Position numbers and translations under genes: made by a program
DNA from: Sphaeroforma sirkka
Taxonomy: Eukaryota; Opisthokonta; Ichthyosporea; Ichthyophonida
DNA length: 25,000 nt
Assembly: GCA_001586965.3 (NCBI GenBank)
Contig: LUCW03000330.1
Coordinates: 1-25,000, forward strand
Direction: 5' to 3'
Notes under the pieces: generated by a model
Database searches by the model: none
Seen by the model: only the letters and a program-made list of their open reading frames with translations
What the model was told of the DNA's origin: nothing
Shown: piece after piece, positions 10,028 to 25,000 of the stretch
Numbering within the stretch: position 1 is the stretch's first letter
How the letters are laid out: the number at the start of each line of letters is the position of its first letter

Positions 10028-11467
10028 AGTGAGTGCATATCCCTCTATAGTGTAGTCCTCCGCCGGTGTGCGGTTCTTTCCATGTCGACATATAACCCGT
10101 GCCATATACATATAATAAGCCATTACATATACATGCACAAGCGCGAATATGGTACACTAGTGTGGTGTGCTGAGCGGAGTCCACTATACACTCTACGCAA
10201 GCGCGCCAGGACTAGCATGACACGTGTGGCGTTGGATGCCTTGGCCACGTGACAGGCAGAGACGATTGCGCACATTTAACACAATGGACTTTGCTCCTGT
10301 TCGTGTACGTCTGTCAGGCAATGACACTGTCGTCTCAGGTGCAGCACAGCACACAGATCACAGATATCCTCTTTTGGTGAGGAATGGGTCTGTATTTTGT
10401 GCGGTGTGTGTGTTTGGGAGGGGGGGGGTAGGGTGGGTGTTGTGCGTGCTTGCAGCAAACCTGTTCTCAAATCCCGAAGTTCACCTGCAGTGTTTCCGTT
10501 TGTGTGTCTGTACGCGGATGTGTGTGTGTATTTGTACGCCAATTTGCACAGCTTGGTGATAGATATGATCTGCCGTTGACAGTGACGTATGGTGGTGCGT
10601 TGAGTACTTGCCGGCCGAACTTTTAGGTGCACAGGAGTGGTATATACCAAACACCTGATTAACACTACTGCAGCCAATGGATCCGTCGGTACAAGCGTAT
10701 GTATTAGGGGTTTAAGTAAATCCTAATACCTTAAACCACACCCCGCTAAGCCTGCAGTCAATGGACCTGATGATAGAGAGAGCCGGGGCACCCGGTTGAC
10801 GATGTGCCGTTGTCATAACTCCATAGGCATACCTGGTAGAAAAGTAGAAGAGAGAGGTACTGAGCTGACGATATAACGATCAAGCGTCTCTCGCAGCTGA
10901 TATATATATATATATATATGTACATTCATAAATATAAAAATACCACAGTGATATAAGGTACCCCCTGCGAGGTATGGAGTGCGGACGCGGAATCCTAAAC
11001 CTTAAAAGGGATGCACTACTGGGAGTGTGCACATACTGATAGACGAATTAGAGACCCGTAAGACTCGAATAAACATAACTTAGAACCAAAACTCAAGGAA
11101 ACATGGTGTGAGATCCACAAGGTTTCCCTTTTAGATAACACCGGACAGTTGGTACACCCGCTTTGTACCTAAGTTCCAAAGAAGGTAGCTCGGGTAATTG
11201 CTAAATATAGGCGCATAATGCACACCAAGTGATGGATATACTTCCGTGTATGTATTGGTATATTCATACTTACTACTTTGTATATCTGGACATGAACTCA
11301 AGCGCACACACATATATGCGTGTACACACCCACATAATATATATATACAAATTTACTATAATATAAACTAGGTATGCCGCGGGAACGGTACGATGCCACA
11401 CAACTCACGTTCAACGGCTAAAATCCTATACACATAAACAGTCTCAGTGATTCTACAGAGCGAAGGT

Positions 11468-11504
<37 letters not shown>

Positions 11505-11507
11505 AAA
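10028..11507. other. Spacer downstream of the SAM-domain gene
   Basis: No supported gene. It contains a G-rich run at 10416-10437, TG/CA-rich low complexity, an (AT)n run near 10900-10920, and (CA)n next to (TA)n at about 11469-11504. Further exons of the minus-strand gene could lie here but none could be identified. Confidence 0.5.
10416..10437 (+). other. Potential G-quadruplex motif
   Basis: Four G-tracts separated by 1-2 nt loops (GGG-A-G9-TA-GGG-T-GGG) satisfy the usual quadruplex pattern. No adjacent gene feature explains it. Confidence 0.5.
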
Positions 11508-11662
11508 TCAAAATAGAAGTGCACTGCAGTCGGCACATCCCAGAGTAAAATTTAGGAGAGTGCAACAAATCGCTCCAGCTCCTTTCAAGCGTTTCATCGG
11601 GTACAAGGGTGTGTGTGTGTGTGTGTAGGTGTAGAGAGGGGGCTGTGTGCGTAGACACATAC

Positions 11663-14600
11663 CCGTCGTCACAGCCAGGGCATCGGGCCCATTGGTCAGG
11701 GCCATGACTGCTTGTGCCGTGGCCAGGTCAGTGTCTTGCGAGAGCTTGGCCGCCATAGCCGCGTGATGGAACTCCGCAGTCTGCGTGGTTGGGTGGGGGT
11801 GGGTGGATGGTCGGGTGCTGTTGTCGTTGCTGCTGGGAGGCCTGTGCGTGTCTGTCCCACTCGCCTGTGCATCTACAGTAGCAGTGGCAGTGGGTGTGGG
11901 TATGGGTGTGGGTGCGGCTGTGATTGCCCTAACCTTTTGTGGCGGTGGGAGGGGTGGTGAGGTTGCTATTGAGGTGATGGGCGGTGCTGCGGGTATGCTT
12001 TGGCCTGTGCGTTTGGCCTTGGCGGCACTCAGCTTCTTGGGCTGAGAGGAGGGTAGAGGTGGCTTGGGGGGTGGGTAGACCGCCCTGGGCTGGCCATACT
12101 GCTGGTAGTGGCTCATCATAGGGCCGTAAGGCTGTCCTGGGGGTATTTGTCCGGGTGCAAGGGCCATGACCCGGGCCCCGTGGGGTGGGGCTGGTGCTAG
12201 GGAGCCGTGGTTGATTGGTTTGAGGTCTATGGTCGTGCACCTAGGCCTTCTGCCCCGTTTTTTGGGGACTGGGGGAGCCTCCGGCTGTTGCAGGGTGGTG
12301 TAGAATGTGCAGAGTGTGGGGTTACCATGATGGACGGAGTCTCTACTACTGACTTTATAGGGGTTAGGGTTATCTTATATTATAAAACCCTTACACACAT
12401 TAATCATGTATATGTATGTATATAATACTGTAAACCCATAGACATGTTATATGGATGGCAGTGTATAGCAAACGAACAACAGTGTTGGATTCATACACAC
12501 CGCAAATACAAATCCACACAACATGTCTATGGGTTAACATTCATGGGAGGTGCTAAATTTACATAATAAATATGTGAGTATATATATAAATACTTGATAC
12601 AGTGCTTAATAATTGTGTGTGTTTTGTGTAATTGTACAAGTATACAAATTTACAACAAACTAGGATGACACCCACGTCTACTTGTGAGGGTATATACAGC
12701 TTCAATACTTAAAGACGCGCGGATTTTAACATGAATGCAGAAAAACTCAAGCACGGGGTGTGAAACAACGAAGTACAGAGACTGCCCAGACAGCCATCTA
12801 CGAGCCTCATAGCTGATCTGTACGTCTAAATGCCTTATTCGCTGCATATTACGGTGGACGCTATGTATACATCCCACAGACACCACCTCCTAACCCTAGA
12901 GAACACATATCACCATAATCGCACTACCAGCATTGATTAAAAACACACACACCACAAGCACTAACTGTACAGATATGAACACACCAGCACCCCCCCCTCC
13001 CCCAATACCACCGAATCTCGCACTGATCTATATAAAAAAATGAAAACTTCCTTCATGGTTGACATTAGAAACCCTACCTGGCACTGATCCATACACGAAT
13101 AGTACCATATCCCTCATGACTGACACTTAACCCTAAAACCCTACCTGGCACTGATCTATACACGACTAGTACCACATCCCTCATGGCTGGCATTTGAATC
13201 CCTAGACCCCTAAATGGACCCTAAAACCCTACCTGGCACTGATCCATACACGACTAGTACCACATCCCTCATAGCTGGCATACCTTTTCCGCAGCGGCCG
13301 GCGCATTGCGCTTGTCCATAATCATAGAGTACGGGTACTGTTGTGGCACGGGCACCCCATTCTGTTGCATGTACATACGCACTGTTGATTGCGACGGTTC
13401 TAAGCCCCTCCTTTGGCCATTGACACGTGGAGGTGCTACATTTGGGGGGTATGGCATATACCTGGGCACTCCCTGCGGGGGTCTCTGTGGATGCTCGGAG
13501 GGATGGATGTATGTCTGGTACGCTTAGAGTGTGCAGTGAGCGATGGGTGGGCATGCCTTGCTGAATATATACATATATACCTATCTAATGGTGTGTGACA
13601 ACGCTTTTCTGTTGTTTCGTCACAATAAACCTTGCACAACTGCAGAGTATGTCATTGTTGTGTAGAACGAACACGATTCATATTGCAAGCAGCCTCACTG
13701 CAGCAGGCAGTGGAACAAAAAAAGACAACACGGACCTAAAACCATGAATTCGTAACAGAGAAGACAGAACGGCCTGGCATACTACACCCATGTCTATATA
13801 AACAGCAGTCCTTATACTAATTAGATGGCACTCAACCTATACTAAAAGCAATCCCTACTGCAGGAGTCACTACACCAATCCTTAAATGGTGGTAGGTTGA
13901 CACCTAGAGACAGAACGCAGAGGGGTTGTTTATTATCTATATCGGCACTCCCTAACCTACTCTGTGTAAGCCATGGAGCAGAAGCGTCAAGACAGACATG
14001 ATACCTTACAACATCCATAACTAATCCACAGATACACACACCACAACCAACACACAAATGCACACACCCATACTCAAATATCAAATACCCACACGCACAC
14101 ATAACCCAGCCCCAGCCTCACCCTGCCCCCCCCTAATCCAGACTCACCGACTGTATGGCGACAGGAGTATCGGACCGTTTCTTGCGGCCCCGTTTCTTCG
14201 GGCCTTCGATTGCCGCCAGTTTCTGTGGCAGAGGTGGTCTGTGCATGGCATACATAGGCGCGCGTACCATCTGCTGAGACATCATAGCAGGCGCTACACC
14301 ATACTGTTGTTGGGCTTGCGGCGCTTGTGTGATTGCTTTGGGTTTGGTGGCCTGTGTTGTGGCCGGGGGGTCCTTCTTCTTGGTGGGAGTCTTGGGTTCT
14401 TTTTTGGCTGTGTGGGTGAGGGATATGCATTGGTGAATGGCTACAGACGCATGCTCTTGGGCACTGAGGGTTAAAGGTGCGCAATGTTTTCACACGGATA
14501 ATGTAGCCCCGTCTACCTACACCCGGGGACATGACTAATACGAGAGGACGTATTCACTCACCCTTGGGCGCTGTTGGAAGGTTCTTCAGGAGGACTTTAA

Positions 14601-14899
14601 CGTGCCCTTTCTTGACATTGAGTGTGTTTGCTAATTCATCCTCCGTGATATCGACAATCTGAGATATATTACAATAGAAGCCATCAGAGTTCAACAACGC
14701 TTTCGTGGAGACGGAAATGAGAAATCGCTCAATAATATCGCATTAAGATATCAGAATATTAGAGAATACATACCGCATCGAACTGGTCGTAGCCCTCGTC
14801 CAAGAATGCGTCATAGTACTGTTTGAGATTAAGCCCTTCCAGCCAAGCAAGTACACTAAAGTTTGATCCTTTGCCCTGCGCCGACGATTGGTCCTTCAT
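11663..14899 (-). CDS. SAM-domain protein with two AT-hooks (3' end unresolved)
   Basis: Five minus-strand exons with matching phases: 14899-14774, 14658-14562, 14407-14148, 13514-13284 and 12284-11663. The first two encode a sterile alpha motif at about residues 17-73 (VLAWLEGLNLKQYYDAFLDE, then DITEDEL, GHVKVLLKNL), split by an intron after FDA. The rest (to residue 445) is low complexity, rich in Pro, Gln, Met, Tyr, Ala and Thr. Two AT-hook cores occur: PKKRGRKKR (RGR at about 147-149) and PKKRGRRPR (RGR at about 248-250). SAM domains mediate protein-protein or RNA contacts and AT-hooks bind the minor groove of AT-rich DNA, so a nuclear, chromatin-associated role is inferred. The start at ATG 14899 is a choice; an in-frame ATG at 14944 is possible. 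The last exon ends at a GTATGT donor (phase 1); reading through would stop at about 11508. No family name recognised. Confidence 0.75.
11892..11912 (+). other. Potential G-quadruplex in the template strand of a coding exon
   Basis: Four GGG runs with 3-nt loops on the + strand lie opposite codons for a Pro-Thr-rich stretch (PTPIPTPTATA) in the last visible exon of the SAM/AT-hook gene. Confidence 0.5.
12431..12537. mobile_element. MITE-like element with ~15-bp TIRs and TAA duplication
   Basis: AACCCATAGACATGTT (12433-12448) and its exact reverse complement (12520-12535) bound a ~71-nt spacer with no coding capacity. If the element is taken as 12434-12534, TAA flanks both ends (12431-12433 and 12535-12537). 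A 3-bp TAA/TTA target duplication is typical of PIF/Harbinger-type elements, so this looks like a non-autonomous inverted-repeat transposon. It lies in the intron between the last two visible exons of the SAM/AT-hook gene (12285-13283). That intron otherwise holds AT-rich and CA-rich sequence and a tandem repeat at its donor end. Family assignment is inference. Confidence 0.6.
13016..13283. repeat. Tandem duplication of the intron donor end, ~4 copies
   Basis: A unit of roughly 65-90 bp (CCTACCTGGCACTGATCCAT, then ACTAGTACCACATCCCTCAT and GCTGGCAT) occurs about four times; the copy farthest from the exon is the most diverged. The copy nearest exon 13284-13514 includes the functional donor (reverse strand GTATGCCAGC); more distal copies carry altered versions of that end. 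Units are linked by CCCTAAAACCC-type sequence. Confidence 0.75.
13515..14147 (-). other. SAM/AT-hook gene intron, no further gene seen
   Basis: Phase-0 intron, GTGAGT (minus strand, at 14147) to a CAG acceptor (13517-13515). It has CA-rich low complexity near 14030-14110 and unique sequence elsewhere. Nothing coding is supported. Confidence 0.7.
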
Positions 14900-16324
14900 T
14901 GTATATTCCTTGCGTAGATTCGTGGCAATAGTCAGCACATGCATTAAGACTCTGCTGGTCCCTTTCTGGTCGATATACACTCACAGTAGCGAAACAGAGT
15001 GGTACTATATGAGCTTGTTCAGCGAGGTACTACACATGATAGATTAAGTGATGGTGTTTTCGAGATGTTTCAGTGGCGGCATGTATTTAGTGGTAGCCTT
15101 GCAAGCTTCATAATCGATACCCCCAGTCTGCGACTATAAACTAAATGCCAACGGAGACGCTTCGGCAAAAGGACATCCAGAGCCTTAGCCAGCCCATCAG
15201 AACCCAATCAGTAAGATATACCGGGTGTACTTTTAGGTACCGAACATTTGAATTAATTAAATTTGAGCTATGCACCAATAAAATAGAGGAAAAGTTAATG
15301 CTAATGAATTTGATTGGATTAAATTGGAGACCAGTACCTATCGTCTCATTTGCGACGGCATGGCGTTAAAAGAATAAATATATTCGTGTGCATTTGTTTG
15401 ATTGGGAGAATTTTGACCCCAAAACTCTTTTTTTGCCCAAACCTGTTCTTATACATTTTCTATTGGTTCCTGTGATGTAGAGATTTGTATATAATCTTCT
15501 TTTAGGTCGTAAAATGAACTAATTCTGACGTATAATTGGTTGATGAACAAAAACTGAAAAAGTACATGTCGCATTTGTATTTTGCAGTGTACACATAGTC
15601 ACGAAAAGTACGTTTTTCGGTCAGGCCAATTAAAAAGGCTTTCAATTAAAGGCCGTATTAAATCTTCAATTTCCAAGTCGAACCATAATTTCGATCTATA
15701 TTCTGAACAAAGATCAAAATGGACTGGTCTTGAGCTGGACATATTGTTTCCAATACAGTTGGAATATCTGGACGAACGTCGAGGTGCTTCTTTTAAATAA
15801 GCATTGTCCAGTCTGTTTGTTTCACTAGCAATAGGCGAAAAACAGTATCCGTGATAATTTATTTTTAGTACTATTTGTCACATATGATTGGTTTAATCAT
15901 ATCGGCCCCTTTTATGTGCAGGTTTCTATGCTTGCGGTCCAATGGGCGTAGGAGCAAGAAGACAAATGAACCGATGGCATAGCCTCCTAATTCCTGGATG
16001 TCATTATTTTGGATGGATGCGTACAAAAACCATAGACCCAAGAACCCAATGACCCTACATGTACCTGACCCAAAAACCCTGCGAACAGCTGTATATCGTA
16101 ATATATCAATAATATGATAAAGATGAATACAGAGATTTTATGTATAATAATAGAGTATTTATGTGAAACTTAAAAAAAATAGTTGAATCGGTCGCTCTTC
16201 CCTGTCTAGCTAGAGCCAAATACACAAGCATACATATACACAAGTATCCACCAAATAAATATATCTGATAACTCTGTTGACATAAACTACCACAGTCTTA
16301 AAGTCATTAGTCTGAGTGTACACT
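14900..16324. other. Head-to-head intergenic region (SAM gene / ABCB6)
   Basis: About 1.4 kb between the divergent start codons must hold both promoters. Two short + strand open frames (15145-15369 and 15582-15800) have no recognised motif; the second has mixed, protein-like composition (KWTGLELDILFPIQLEYLDE) but no homolog recognised. A small inverted repeat ATATGATT-N5-AATCATAT lies near 15884-15904. No clear TATA box was assigned. Confidence 0.5.

Positions 16325-25000
<8,676 letters not shown>

Noticed and set aside
10276..10677. 133-codon minus-strand open frame with Cys/His residues
   Set aside because: It runs through CA-rich low complexity, its Cys/His spacing fits no zinc finger I know, and it cannot be linked by phase to the SAM gene.
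11508..11662. Read-through C-terminus of the SAM/AT-hook protein
   Set aside because: It would start at a good GTATGT donor and encode a (TH)n microsatellite; an intron is more likely, though the true 3' exon was not found.

Overview
This is a nuclear window from an intron-bearing eukaryote. Coding exons are short, with GT..AG junctions and consistent phases. Gene density is low: four protein genes in 25 kb. Introns and spacers are full of (AT)n microsatellites, minisatellites and scattered CCCTAAA-like motifs. The protein content (SEC62, a PCL/Pho80-type cyclin, a SAM-domain protein with AT-hooks, and an ABCB6/HMT1-type half transporter with an N-terminal TMD0) fits an opisthokont or a unicellular relative of animals. 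An ichthyosporean-like genome would fit, but that is inference from style, not proof.

Layout. (1) 1-2509, + strand: last three coding exons of SEC62, whose 5' part lies outside the window. (2) 2510-5531: spacer with decayed repeats, including four copies of one 11-mer in inverted arrangement, a CT/GA hairpin and a weak tRNA-like block. (3) 5532-7196, + strand: complete two-exon cyclin gene (510 aa), preceded by several short palindromes. (4) 7197-11507: long spacer with a 40-bp minisatellite and one weak exon-like patch near 9.93-10.03 kb. (5) 14899-11663, - strand: five exons encoding a SAM domain followed by a low-complexity region with two AT-hooks; its 3' end is unresolved. Its introns hold a MITE-like element and a tandem repeat that abuts a splice donor. 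(6) 16325-25000, + strand: eleven exons of an ABCB6-like transporter, covering TMD0 and much of the transmembrane domain; the nucleotide-binding domain lies beyond the window. Its introns hold nearly all of the long AT microsatellites.

Orientation: SEC62 and the cyclin are in tandem, the cyclin and SAM genes converge, and the SAM and ABCB6 genes are head to head with about 1.4 kb between their start codons. I see no sign that the four genes form one pathway; they look like unrelated housekeeping or regulatory genes. The most notable points are two single-base frame breaks in ABCB6 that protein homology locates precisely, the SAM plus twin AT-hook architecture, and a 101-bp inverted-repeat element with a TAA target duplication. 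All protein-family calls come from reading translations against remembered family sequences; no search was run.
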